Source: Deinococcus sp. QL22 (lineage in GTDB: Bacteria; Deinococcota; Deinococci; Deinococcales; Deinococcaceae). Taken from it: a stretch of 64,000 nt of DNA. This document shows positions 52,244 through 60,880 of this stretch, one piece after another. The notes beneath the pieces were generated by a model, which searched no databases, was not told the origin of the DNA, and saw only the letters and a list, made by a program, of their open reading frames with translations. Each line of letters begins with the position of its first letter. Positions within the stretch are counted from its first letter, which is position 1. The DNA lies in contig NZ_CP097154.1 of assembly GCF_023370075.1 (NCBI RefSeq), positions 1 through 64,000 on the forward strand. The letters run 5' to 3'. Made by a program: the position numbers and the translations under genes.

Positions 52244-52272
52244 GCATGGGGTGGACGACAACCGCCCCATGC
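52244..52272 (+). terminator. hairpin after the solute-binding gene
   Basis: GCATGGGG (52244-52251) pairs perfectly with CCCCATGC (52265-52272), followed by TGTCATTTTC. It may act as a partial terminator giving more binding protein than permease, a common ABC operon layout. Confidence 0.65.
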
Positions 52273-52411
52273 TGTCATTTTCAAGCAGAATAATCTTCTT
52301 ACTGTTCAGTTATTGCCCTAATTCCAATGCTGTACTGCCTCAATCCTGTACGGCTTCTATCTGGTGCTGCTCAGCCGTCGACTGGCAGGTTGAGCTTAGA
52401 AGGTGACTCGC

Positions 52412-53335
52412 ATGACTATTGCTCAAAATTTGACCGCCACCAGCCCGCCCGCACCGCGCCAACGCTTCCGCTTTACGCCTGCGGCCCTGATCTGGCCCGC
52501 CATGCTGTACCTGATTCTCACCACTCAGGTGCCGTTTTTCATGACGCTGTATTACTCGCTGTTCCGGTACAACCTCGTCGATCCTACCAACCGTCCGTTC
52601 GTTGGACTCGGCAATTACATTTCGCTGCTCACCGATCCCAGCAACCTGCGAATCGTCCTGAATACGCTGGTGCTGGCAGGCGGGACACTCGCAGTCACCC
52701 TGATCCTCGGCGGCTCGCTCGCCATGTTGCTGAACCGCAATTTTCCGGGCCGCACCCTGCTGCGTACTCTGATGATCAGTTCGTTCCTGGTTATGCCCAT
52801 CGTGACGGCTGTGGTCTGGAAGAACATGCTGCTGAACCCCGTGTTCGGCTTTTTCTCGTGGGTGGTCAGTTCGCTGGGCGGCGTGCCCGTAGACTGGCTG
52901 GCCCAGTTCCCGATGGCCAGCGTCATTGCCATGATCGCGTGGGAATGGACACCGTTTGCCATGCTGATTTTGCTCACGGGCCTACAAAGCCTGCCCGAAG
53001 ACCAACTGGAAGCTGTGCGCCTTGACGGAGCCAGCCCCTGGCAAGAGTTCCGCTACGTGGTACTGCCCCACTGGACGCAGGCTATTCAGGTCGTCGTGCT
53101 GATGGAAACCATCGCGCTGCTTCAGGTCTACGGCGAAATCTACGGCAGTACGTCGGGCGGGCCGGGCGTGGCCACCACTAACCTGCCCTACTTCATCTAC
53201 CAGAAGGCTTTTGCCGAGTACAACATTGGCCTCGCCAGTGCCGCAGGCGTGCTGACCGTGATCCTGACCAACATTCTGGCGGTGTACCTGCTGCGAATGA
53301 TCAACCGCACGCTGGCCCACAACAAGGGGGACTGA
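52412..53335 (+). CDS. sugar-alcohol ABC permease subunit 1 (MtlF/SmoF-like)
   Basis: A 307-residue inner-membrane permease with six predicted helices. The EAA loop is EAVRLDGASPWQEFRYVVLP near residue 205, the contact site for the ATPase. The N-terminal WPAMLYLILTTQVPFFMTLYYSLFRYNL is typical of MalF-like sugar permeases. It is followed two bases later by the second permease. Start at ATG 52412; a GTG three codons earlier is possible. Confidence 0.87.
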   Translation: MTIAQNLTATSPPAPRQRFRFTPAALIWPAMLYLILTTQVPFFMTLYYSLFRYNLVDPTNRPFVGLGNYISLLTDPSNLRIVLNTLVLAGGTLAVTLILGGSLAMLLNRNFPGRTLLRTLMISSFLVMPIVTAVVWKNMLLNPVFGFFSWVVSSLGGVPVDWLAQFPMASVIAMIAWEWTPFAMLILLTGLQSLPEDQLEAVRLDGASPWQEFRYVVLPHWTQAIQVVVLMETIALLQVYGEIYGSTSGGPGVATTNLPYFIYQKAFAEYNIGLASAAGVLTVILTNILAVYLLRMINRTLAHNKGD

Positions 53336-53337
53336 CC

Positions 53338-54201
53338 ATGACTGCCGTACCCACCACCCTCCCGCCCACCAAACGCAGCAACGCCGCCGCCCGCACGCGC
53401 ATTCAAAACATCGTGCTGACCACCATCACGTACATCATCGCCATTTCCTTCCTGTTCCCACTGGTCTGGATGATGATGGCCGCCTTCAAAACAGAAGCTC
53501 AGGCGTTCGCGGTGCCGCCCGTCTTCTCCTTTAGCCCCATTACCGACAATTTCCAGCGGGCGTTGCCCAGCTACTTTCCGGCGCTGGTCAACAGCCTGAT
53601 CGCGGCCATCGGCAGCACCATTCTGGCCTTCATTCTGGGCCTGCCTGCCGCTTTCGCCCTGGCGGTGTACCCCACCAAACGCGCCCAGAACACCCTCACG
53701 TGGATGCTGTCCACCAAGATGATGCCCGCAGTAGGCGTCATCGTGCCGCTGTTCCTGCTGTACAAAAGCCTCGGCCTGCTGGACACCCGTTTGGGCCTGA
53801 TCCTGATGTACACCACCATGAACTTGCCGCTGGTGGTCTGGATGATGCACTCGTACCTCACCGAGATTCCGTATGCGATTTACGAGGCGGCCAAAATCGA
53901 CGGCGCGAGCGTCAGTCAGGAGTTCTTCAGAATCGCGCTGCCACTGAGCATGCCGGGCGTGTCGGCTACCGCGCTGTTGTGCCTGATCTTTGCATGGAAC
54001 GAAGTGTTCTTTGCGCTGAACCTGACTACCTCGGACGCCGCGCCGCTGAGCGTATACATCGGTTCGTTCAAGACCAGCATGGGTCTGTTCTGGGCGCAAC
54101 TCAGCGCCGCCGCAACGCTCACTGTGTTGCCCGTTCTGATCTTCGGTTGGGTCGCCCAGCGTCAACTCGTGCGCGGTCTCAGCCTCGGAGCCGTGAAGTA
54201 A
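53338..54201 (+). CDS. sugar-alcohol ABC permease subunit 2 (MtlG/SmoG-like)
   Basis: A 287-residue MalG-type permease. LFPLVWMMMAAFKTEAQAF follows the first helix and the EAA loop is YEAAKIDGASVSQEFFRIALP near residue 185. It forms the membrane channel with subunit 1. No ATP-binding subunit gene is found in the operon, so a shared MsiK/MalK-type ATPase elsewhere must energise it. Confidence 0.87.
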   Translation: MTAVPTTLPPTKRSNAAARTRIQNIVLTTITYIIAISFLFPLVWMMMAAFKTEAQAFAVPPVFSFSPITDNFQRALPSYFPALVNSLIAAIGSTILAFILGLPAAFALAVYPTKRAQNTLTWMLSTKMMPAVGVIVPLFLLYKSLGLLDTRLGLILMYTTMNLPLVVWMMHSYLTEIPYAIYEAAKIDGASVSQEFFRIALPLSMPGVSATALLCLIFAWNEVFFALNLTTSDAAPLSVYIGSFKTSMGLFWAQLSAAATLTVLPVLIFGWVAQRQLVRGLSLGAVK

Positions 54202-54213
54202 AGTCTTTCGGCG

Positions 54214-54352
54214 GTGGACTGGCGACGGGGGTTGCTCCAGTCCACGCCGAACTTCTCTCCCAGGGAAAAGAACCTCAGGGAAGTGAATGCACCTTTCAGG
54301 CTCTGAACCGCCTTCACGCGCTTCAGAGCCGCGCTCTTTGAGGAGCAACCCC
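54214..54352 (+). promoter_or_regulatory. structured intercistronic RNA region
   Basis: Three inverted repeats are nested here: GTGGACTGG/CCAGTCCAC (54214-54222 with 54237-54245), GGCTCTGAA/TTCAGAGCC (54299-54307 with 54322-54330) and GGGGTTGCTCC/GGAGCAACCCC (54228-54238 with 54342-54352). The first and third share bases 54237-54238 and compete. They may terminate, protect the permease mRNA, or switch between forms. Confidence 0.55.
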
Positions 54353-54389
54353 GCTTTAAGAACACCTTCTGCATTTTGGGAGTCCTCAT

Positions 54390-55910
54390 ATGGTCAAACT
54401 CAACAGGTCAGCCCTTGACACACTGGGTTCCAACGTTCTGGTTCCCAGCTACGATCCTTCAGTCCTTCAGTCCAGCATCGTTCACTTTGGCGTGGGGGGG
54501 TTTCACCGCTCGCACGAGGCCATGTATCTAGACCGCCTGCTCAATGCGGGGGGCCATGACGAATGGGCCATCTGCGGGGTGGGCGTGCTGCCCCACGATG
54601 CCCGGATGCAAGCCGTTTTTGCCGCCCAAGACAACCTGTACACCCTCCTCACCGTGTCGCCTGACGGTCAATCGGAAGCCCGTATCATCGGGGCGATCAA
54701 CTGCTTTTTGTTCGCACCCGCCGACCCCGAAGCGGTGCTGGCAAAATTGGCTGACCCAGCCACCAAAATTGTCTCCCTGACGGTTACCGAAGGCGGCTAC
54801 AGCGTCAACAACGTCACGGGCAAATTTGAAGTATCCAGTCCGGCCATTCAGCACGATCTGGGCGTGGGCGCGACGCCCAAAACGGTGTTTGGTTTCATCA
54901 CCGAGGGGCTGCGCCGTCGCCGTGAGCTTGGCCTTGCCCCCTTTACTGTGATGTCCTGCGACAACATGCAGGGCAACGGGCATGTGGCCCAGCACGCCTT
55001 TACCGCCTTCGCCCGTCTGAAGGACGCCGAACTGGGCGAGTGGGTGGCGCAGCATGTCGCCTTTCCCAACTCGATGGTAGACCGAATCACGCCTGTGACC
55101 AGCGAGCAGACCAGGCTGGAATTGGCCGCCGATTACGGCATAGAAGACCAGTGGCCGGTGCTGGCCGAAACCTTTACCCAGTGGGTACTGGAAGACAAAT
55201 TTACGTTGGGGCGGCCTCCGCTGGAAAGGGTGGGCGTGCATCTGGTCGACGACGTGGAACCCTACGAACTGATGAAGCTGCGGCTGCTGAACGCCTCGCA
55301 TCAGGCCATGAGTCATCTGGGACTGCTCGCAGGCTACACCTATGCCCATGAAGTGCTTCAAAACCCGCTGTTCGTAGACTTTTTGCTGGGCTACATGGCG
55401 CAGGAGGCCACGCCCACCTTGCAGGCCGTGCCGGGAATTGACCTCGCCGCCTACCGCCACCAGCTGATCGAGCGCTTTGGCAGCCCCGCCATTCAGGACA
55501 CCCTAGACCGTTTGGTGGCCGAAGGCTCAGAGCGTATCCCCAAGTTCCTGCTGCCCGTCATCCGCGAGCAACTGGAAAAGGGCGGCGAAATAGAACGCTC
55601 GGCTCTGGTAGTGGCAGCCTGGAGCGTGTACATAGAAGCGGCCAACCAAGGGCGCTTTGCCCTGATAGACCCCCGCGCCGAACGACTGACGGCGGCAGCC
55701 CTGCGCGAAAGTCAGCAGCCAGGAGCCTTCCTGGAACTGGAAGACATCTTTGGTGATTTGGCCCGCAGCGAGCGCTTCAGGGCAGCGTATTTGGTGGGTC
55801 GTGAACGTGTGCAGCGTCTTGGTGCACTCGGCGCACTGCAAGAACTGGCCGCCAAGACCGGAGGCCAAACCAGCGTGGGCATGGACAGCGTGAGCGCGGG
55901 TTCAGCCTGA
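54390..55910 (+). CDS. mannitol dehydrogenase family polyol dehydrogenase
   Basis: A 506-residue long-chain polyol dehydrogenase. The N-terminal nucleotide-binding domain starts SIVHFGVGGFHRSHEAMYLDRLL. The catalytic region has LTVTEGGYSVN, the SCDNMQGNG motif, MVDRITPVT, and the KLRLLNASHQAMSHLG block carrying the catalytic Lys and its Asn/His partners. It oxidises D-mannitol or D-arabinitol to fructose or xylulose with NAD. Length fits the 2-dehydrogenase group (about 490), not MtlD (about 380), matching ABC uptake of free polyol. GGAG lies before the ATG. Confidence 0.88.
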   Translation: MVKLNRSALDTLGSNVLVPSYDPSVLQSSIVHFGVGGFHRSHEAMYLDRLLNAGGHDEWAICGVGVLPHDARMQAVFAAQDNLYTLLTVSPDGQSEARIIGAINCFLFAPADPEAVLAKLADPATKIVSLTVTEGGYSVNNVTGKFEVSSPAIQHDLGVGATPKTVFGFITEGLRRRRELGLAPFTVMSCDNMQGNGHVAQHAFTAFARLKDAELGEWVAQHVAFPNSMVDRITPVTSEQTRLELAADYGIEDQWPVLAETFTQWVLEDKFTLGRPPLERVGVHLVDDVEPYELMKLRLLNASHQAMSHLGLLAGYTYAHEVLQNPLFVDFLLGYMAQEATPTLQAVPGIDLAAYRHQLIERFGSPAIQDTLDRLVAEGSERIPKFLLPVIREQLEKGGEIERSALVVAAWSVYIEAANQGRFALIDPRAERLTAAALRESQQPGAFLELEDIFGDLARSERFRAAYLVGRERVQRLGALGALQELAAKTGGQTSVGMDSVSAGSA

Positions 55911-55983
55911 AGCTTGTCTTCAAAGTCTCTGATCAAAGCCTGTGAGACCGTTCCTCTCTCTCAACCGCACATAAGGACAACAC

Positions 55984-56751
55984 ATGACTCAAGCTCCCGC
56001 TTCTAACAACATCCTCGATCTGTTTAAATTAGACGGCAAAACGGCCCTGGTTACGGGCGCGGCGCAGGGCATCGGCTTTGAAATCGCCAAAGCGCTGAAG
56101 GAGGCGGGCGCGAACGTCGTCATCGCCGACATGAATCCGGCGGTAGGCGAAGAAGCCGCGTCCAGCATCGGCGGTACTTTTGAGGTGCTGAACGTCACCG
56201 ATTCGGCGGCAGTCAGGGCACTGGCCGAGCGGCTGGGCCGGGTGGATGTGTTGGTCAATAACGCCGGAATTGTTCGCAACGGCCCCGCCGAAGACGCCAG
56301 CGACGATGACTGGAACGCGGTGATGCGCGTGAATCTGGACGGTGTGTTCTGGTGCTGCCGCGAGTTTGGCAAAAAGATGCTGGATGCCGGATCAGGCAGC
56401 ATCGTCAGCACCGCCTCCATGTCCGGCATGATCTCCAACCACCCGCAGGCGCAGGCGTCCTACAACGCCAGTAAAGCGGGGGTCATTCACCTGACCCGCA
56501 GTTTGGCGGGCGAGTGGGCGGGGCGCGGCGTGCGCGTGAACGCGGTGGCCCCCGGCTACACGGCCACTCCGCTGACCAAAAAAGGGCTGGCGATTACCGA
56601 ATGGAGCGACGTGTGGCTGCGCGAGACTCCAATGGGCCGCTTGGCCGAGCCGCGTGAAATTGCCCCCGCTGTGGTTTATCTGGCCTCCGACGCCTCCAGT
56701 TTCGTGACTGGACACACGCTGGTGATAGACGGCGGTTACATGGTCTGGTGA
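55984..56751 (+). CDS. SDR polyol dehydrogenase / sorbose-reductase-like
   Basis: A 255-residue classical SDR. TGAAQGIG near residue 25 binds NAD(P), VLVNNAGIVRNG follows, Ser is in STASMSGM, and YNASK gives the catalytic Tyr and Lys. The C-terminus SFVTGHTLVIDGGYMVW is standard. The Leu-rich N-terminus NNILDLFKLDGK is typical of arabitol and sorbose-type members. In this operon it probably oxidises a second polyol or reduces a ketose. AAGGA precedes the ATG. Confidence 0.82.
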   Translation: MTQAPASNNILDLFKLDGKTALVTGAAQGIGFEIAKALKEAGANVVIADMNPAVGEEAASSIGGTFEVLNVTDSAAVRALAERLGRVDVLVNNAGIVRNGPAEDASDDDWNAVMRVNLDGVFWCCREFGKKMLDAGSGSIVSTASMSGMISNHPQAQASYNASKAGVIHLTRSLAGEWAGRGVRVNAVAPGYTATPLTKKGLAITEWSDVWLRETPMGRLAEPREIAPAVVYLASDASSFVTGHTLVIDGGYMVW

Positions 56752-56755
56752 AAAC

Positions 56756-56971
56756 TTAATTCTGAACAGAGTTGCTGTGAAAATGCCTTGTTAGCATTTC
56801 TTCAGCCAGAGATTCCAGTTCTTGGAAATAATCGAAGTATTCCCCATTCAGGGAATTGAGCATCACCGCTAAATCTTCCGTCAATTGCCTAAGTTGATAG
56901 AGATCTAAGGCCCGCGCCTTTCCTTCTGTCGATGAAATCTGGCCTAGCAAGGCGGCCATATCCGCATCCAT
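56756..56971 (-). CDS. small helical protein antisense to the polyol operon
   Basis: A 71-residue acidic protein on the reverse strand between two operon genes: MDADMAALLGQISSTEGKAR and then LYQLRQLTEDLAVMLNSL. The heptad-like leucines suggest a coiled coil. The base composition is visibly more AT-rich than the flanking genes. No clear ribosome site; an AGGA lies about 23 bases before the ATG. It may be a recent insertion. No family recognised. Confidence 0.5.
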   Translation of the reverse strand: MDADMAALLGQISSTEGKARALDLYQLRQLTEDLAVMLNSLNGEYFDYFQELESLAEEMLTRHFHSNSVQN

Positions 56972-57137
56972 CAGGACGACATCTTTTCCTAATAGACTAG
57001 CGAGACGGTGCGGACACGATGGAAACTTCCAGTTCAGTCAAATGGAGAAGCGTTCTCTCCAACAGTTTAGTTCCCGCAAGTTCATTTCCATTCTAGCATT
57101 AAAAAAATCCCCAAACTTTGCCGAAGGAGTGCCACCC

Positions 57138-58217
57138 ATGACCGTACTAGATTCTCAAACCTCAGTTCTGACCGGGCACCGTGCGCTGGGTTGGGAAACC
57201 CGCCCGGTGGCCGCGCCGGGGCCACATGAAGTGCGCGTGAAAGTGCGGCGTATCGGCGTGTGCGGCAGCGACGTGCATTACTACACGCATGGGCGCATCG
57301 GCAAATTTGTGGTGGAAGGCCCGCTGGTGCTGGGCCACGAGGTCAGCGGCGTGGTGGAAGCGGTAGGCGAAGGCGTGAGCCGCGTGAAGGTGGGAGACCG
57401 TGTGGCGCTGGAACCCGGCGTGCCTTGCCGCCGCTGCGCCTACTGCAAATCCGGCGCGTATAACCTCTGCCCCGACATGACGTTTATGGCGACTCCGCCG
57501 ATAGATGGAGCCTTGTCCGAATACGTCCTGTGGCCCGACGACTTCGTATTTCCTGTGCCCGATAGCGTATCTGACGACGCGGCGGCGCTGTTGGAACCGC
57601 TGGCAGTAGGCGTGTGGGCAGCCCGCAAAGGCGCAGTGAAAACGGGCGACAGCGTGGCTGTGTTCGGCGCGGGGCCGATTGGCTGCACCACCATTCAGGC
57701 GGCCAAAGCAGCGGGCGCGACCATGTTGATCGCCATAGACCTCGAGGATTTCCGGTTGGACTTGGCGCGGCAGGTGGGGGCCACGCATACCTTCAATGCC
57801 CGCACGGGCGATCCGTTGGAATTCATTCGCAGCATCACAGCGGCGCGGGACGGCCTGCCGCTGTCTCATGCGGGCGTAGATGTCAGCTTTGAAACGGCGG
57901 GCAGTTTGCCAACCACGCGCCTCAGTCTGGCGGCCCCCAAACCGGGCGGCGTGACCGTGCTGGTGGGCCTGCCGCCAGACCCCGAGGTCAGCCTCGATAT
58001 CGTGAGCGCGGCCAGCCGGGAAGTCAGCATCCGGGGCGTGTTCCGGTATGCCAACTGCTACCCCGCCGCCATAGAACTCGTTGCCAGCGGCGCAGTCAAC
58101 CTGAATCTGCTGGTCACGCACCGCTACGACTTTGCCCACACGCCCGAAGCGTTCGCTTTTGCCGACGCGGAAAAGAAGACCAGTATGAAGGTCATGATTG
58201 AGGTGAATTCCGATTGA
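57138..58217 (+). CDS. zinc-dependent sorbitol/xylitol dehydrogenase
   Basis: A 359-residue MDR enzyme. Catalytic zinc ligands are Cys in [10 protein letters not shown], His-Glu in GHEVSG and Glu in LLEPLAVG. The structural zinc site is [15 protein letters not shown] with all four cysteines. The cofactor loop is [35 protein letters not shown] is the sorbitol/xylitol dehydrogenase signature. It oxidises a polyol at C2 with NAD. AAGGAG precedes the ATG at 57138; the open frame back to 57042 has no other signal. Confidence 0.88.
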   Translation: MTVLDSQTSVLTGHRALGWETRPVAAPGPHEVRVKVRRIGVCGSDVHYYTHGRIGKFVVEGPLVLGHEVSGVVEAVGEGVSRVKVGDRVALEPGVPCRRCAYCKSGAYNLCPDMTFMATPPIDGALSEYVLWPDDFVFPVPDSVSDDAAALLEPLAVGVWAARKGAVKTGDSVAVFGAGPIGCTTIQAAKAAGATMLIAIDLEDFRLDLARQVGATHTFNARTGDPLEFIRSITAARDGLPLSHAGVDVSFETAGSLPTTRLSLAAPKPGGVTVLVGLPPDPEVSLDIVSAASREVSIRGVFRYANCYPAAIELVASGAVNLNLLVTHRYDFAHTPEAFAFADAEKKTSMKVMIEVNSD

Positions 58218-58268
58218 ATGCAGTGTCTTGTTGTGGCTCAATCCGGCCAATGGAACGGAGTCCATCTG

Positions 58269-59783
58269 ATGTCGCCTGAACTGCTGCTGGGGATAGATGT
58301 CGGCACCTACTCCAGCAAGGGTGTGTTAGTCACGCCCGCCGGGAAAATCCTGCGTCAGCATGTCGTCCCGCACACGGTCTCCTTTCCAGCCCCCGGATAC
58401 GCCGAGCAGGACGCCGACGCCGTGTGGTGGGCCGATGTGCAGGTCATTATCGCGGCCCTACTGTCGGGCGAGTATTCGGGTGCGGACGTGGCGGGCGTGG
58501 CCCTCAGCGCCATCGGCCCCACGCTGCTGCCGCTGGATTCGGCGGGCCGTCCGCTGCGCCCCGGCATCCTGTACGGCGTAGATTCCCGCGCTCAGGTGCA
58601 AATCGAGGCGTTGGAAGTAGAAATCGGCACCGACGCTATTTTTGCCCACAGTGGCATGAGCCTCACCAGTCAGGCCATCGGCCCCAAAATTCGCTGGCTG
58701 CGCGAGCAGGAACCCACCATTTGGGCGCAGACGGCCACACTCACGACGGCCAGTGCCTACCTCACGTATCGCCTGACGGGGCGGCACATCATGGATCACC
58801 ACACGGCCAGCCACTCCATGCCGCTGTACGATCCGGCCTCGCGCCAGTGGACGCCGAAGTTTGCCGTGCCAGTGCTGGGCGACTCCGACCTGTCGCGCCT
58901 GCCCGAACTCGGCTGGAGCGATGAACGCGCCGGAACCGTGACCGCTGAAGCCGCCCGCCTGACCGGACTGCGTGAGGGCACGCCCGTCGCGGTGGGCGCG
59001 GTGGATGCCCTCAGTGAAGCCCTCAGCGTGGGCGTGGTGAATCCCGGCGACCTGATGATCATGTACGGTTCCACCACCTTTTTTATTCTGGTGCAGGACG
59101 CGCCCACGCCCGATTCCCGCGTGTGGACGGTGGGCGGCGCATTCGTGGGCCAGCACAATCTGGCAGCAGGCATGGGCACGACTGGCAGCCTGACCCGCTG
59201 GTTTACCGATGAATTTGCCCGCGATCAGCCTACCGGCGAAGCCTACGACACGCTGTTTGCAGGGGCCGACGCCATCGCCCCCGGCTCGGACGGCCTGTTG
59301 GTCTTGCCGTATTTCAGCGGCGAGCGCACCCCAATCAACGATCCCCATGCACGCGGCGTCTTTGCCGGAATGAGTCTGACCCACACCCGCGACCACCTGT
59401 TCCGCGCCGTGCTGGAAGGCGTGGGCTACGGCATTCGCCACAACATAGAGGCCTTCCGCGACCTCGGAGCCGACGTGCGGCGCGTGGTGGCGGTGGGCGG
59501 CGGCGCAAAAACCCGCACGTGGCTGCAAATCGTGTCCGACATCAGCGGCGAGGCCCAGCACTTGCCCGAAACCACGGTGGGGGCCAGCTACGGCGACGCT
59601 TTTCTGGCCGGAATTGCGGCAGGTGTTCTCACGCGGGCCGACCTGGATTCATGGGTGCGCCCCGCCGACATCATCCAGCCCAACGCCGCCCAGAAGCCCG
59701 AGTATGACCGCTTATATGGCCTTTACCGCGACTTGTATACGGGCACGAAAGACGTGCTGCATGCTCTGAGGGGCCAACGCTGA
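58269..59783 (+). CDS. FGGY-family carbohydrate kinase (xylulokinase-like)
   Basis: A 504-residue sugar kinase. LLLGIDVGTYSSKGVLV is the N-terminal phosphate-1 motif. GYAEQDADAVWW contains the acidic residue typical of xylulokinases, and SGERTPINDPHARGVFAGMSLTH plus VVAVGGGAKTRTWLQIVSDISG are the FGGY signatures. It would phosphorylate D-xylulose (or ribulose) made by the dehydrogenases and pass it to the pentose phosphate pathway. The ATG at 58269 follows GGAG; a start at 58218 abuts the upstream stop but has no site. Last gene of the operon. Confidence 0.85.
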   Translation: MSPELLLGIDVGTYSSKGVLVTPAGKILRQHVVPHTVSFPAPGYAEQDADAVWWADVQVIIAALLSGEYSGADVAGVALSAIGPTLLPLDSAGRPLRPGILYGVDSRAQVQIEALEVEIGTDAIFAHSGMSLTSQAIGPKIRWLREQEPTIWAQTATLTTASAYLTYRLTGRHIMDHHTASHSMPLYDPASRQWTPKFAVPVLGDSDLSRLPELGWSDERAGTVTAEAARLTGLREGTPVAVGAVDALSEALSVGVVNPGDLMIMYGSTTFFILVQDAPTPDSRVWTVGGAFVGQHNLAAGMGTTGSLTRWFTDEFARDQPTGEAYDTLFAGADAIAPGSDGLLVLPYFSGERTPINDPHARGVFAGMSLTHTRDHLFRAVLEGVGYGIRHNIEAFRDLGADVRRVVAVGGGAKTRTWLQIVSDISGEAQHLPETTVGASYGDAFLAGIAAGVLTRADLDSWVRPADIIQPNAAQKPEYDRLYGLYRDLYTGTKDVLHALRGQR

Positions 59784-59949
59784 AGTTAGATCAGTTCTGT
59801 CCGGGTTGCAGATGCAGAGTTGTCCTCACATAAGCGGAGAAAAGGTGGGACTCTGAATCACGCTGTGGCCTGTCGTCACAAGCCTTGTCGCTGACCCCGC
59901 TCATGCCAGACCCAATCGAGTTTTGAGAATGCTGTGTGATATATTCTAG

Positions 59950-59979
59950 TTGACAAAACAAAGTACTTTAGACTAAATT
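59950..59979 (+). promoter_or_regulatory. promoter of the azoreductase gene
   Basis: TTGACA (59950-59955, exact consensus) and TAAATT (59974-59979) are 18 bases apart in an AT-rich stretch within the 286-base gap after the kinase. AAAGTACTTT, a 10-base palindrome, lies in the spacer and could be a repressor site, as often seen before redox-stress azoreductases. Confidence 0.6.
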
Positions 59980-60069
59980 GCACTTAGTTGGAGTCGGTGC
60001 ATTTGCCCGCTGGCAAGCTTCGCCCCACTGCACCAGCACCCCCCCCATTCAGCAACAGAGGAGCTTCAA

Positions 60070-60714
60070 ATGACGAAAGTATTATTTGTGAAGGGCAATC
60101 CTAAGAGCACCGAACAGTCGTATTCGCTTCGCCTCGGCCAGAGCTTTGTCGATGTCTACGCTGCCGAGAATCCTGGCGCTCAGGTCACTGAACTTGACCT
60201 GTACGAAAGCAATATCCCCCTGATCGACGCAGAAGTGATGACCGCGTGGGGCAAATTGGCCCAACAGTCGGAACTGAGCCACCACGAAGCCGCCAAAGTG
60301 CTGCGCCTCGGTGAATTGGTCGATCAGTTCCTGGATTCCGACGTGATCGTGTTTGCCGCGCCCATGTGGAACTTTGGTTACCCCCCGATGGTCAAGGCCT
60401 ACATGGACGCCATCGCCGTCGCCGGAAAAACCTTCCAGTACACGGCCACTGGCCCCGTAGGCTTGGCGGTGGGCAAGAAAGCGTTTATTACCGAAGCCCG
60501 CGGCGGTGTCTGGAGCGCTGGCCCGATGGTCAGCATGGAGCATTCTCAGAGCCACTTGCGGGCCTTCCTGGGCTTTTTGGGTGTCACAGACGTGCAAGTG
60601 CTGTTGGCTGAAGGCTTGAACTTCGATCCCAGCAAGGGCGAAGAAATCTTGGCCGAGGCTGTAGCACGCGCTCAGCAGGCAGCCAAAGCTCAGCCTGTAG
60701 CGGCAACCGTCTAA
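60070..60714 (+). CDS. azoR: FMN-dependent NADH-azoreductase
   Basis: A 214-residue flavodoxin-fold quinone reductase. VLFVKGNPKSTEQSYSLRLG near the N-terminus binds the FMN phosphate, FAAPMWNFGYPPMVKAYMDAI is the AzoR signature around the flavin, and ITEARGGVWSAGPMVSMEHS completes the site. The enzyme reduces quinones and azo dyes by two electrons as a dimer and protects from electrophile stress. GAGGAG precedes the ATG. It has its own promoter and terminator. Confidence 0.87.
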   Translation: MTKVLFVKGNPKSTEQSYSLRLGQSFVDVYAAENPGAQVTELDLYESNIPLIDAEVMTAWGKLAQQSELSHHEAAKVLRLGELVDQFLDSDVIVFAAPMWNFGYPPMVKAYMDAIAVAGKTFQYTATGPVGLAVGKKAFITEARGGVWSAGPMVSMEHSQSHLRAFLGFLGVTDVQVLLAEGLNFDPSKGEEILAEAVARAQQAAKAQPVAATV

Positions 60715-60744
60715 ATCTAAACCACATCTAAAATAATTTGGACT

Positions 60745-60778
60745 CAGGGCCGCCGGGGAGCAACTTCTGGCGGCCCTG
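60745..60778 (+). terminator. rho-independent terminator after the azoreductase
   Basis: CAGGGCCGCC (60745-60754) and GGCGGCCCTG (60769-60778) form a perfect ten-base stem followed by TTCGTT. Confidence 0.8.
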
Positions 60779-60880
60779 TTCGTTGTCTCGCTGTTCTTTG
60801 CCGCACAGTTTTTGTTGCCTGAAACCAGTCTCTTTGGAACTCCGCCTCCAACCGTTCCCTCCCGTGTCACCATAAGCGCC

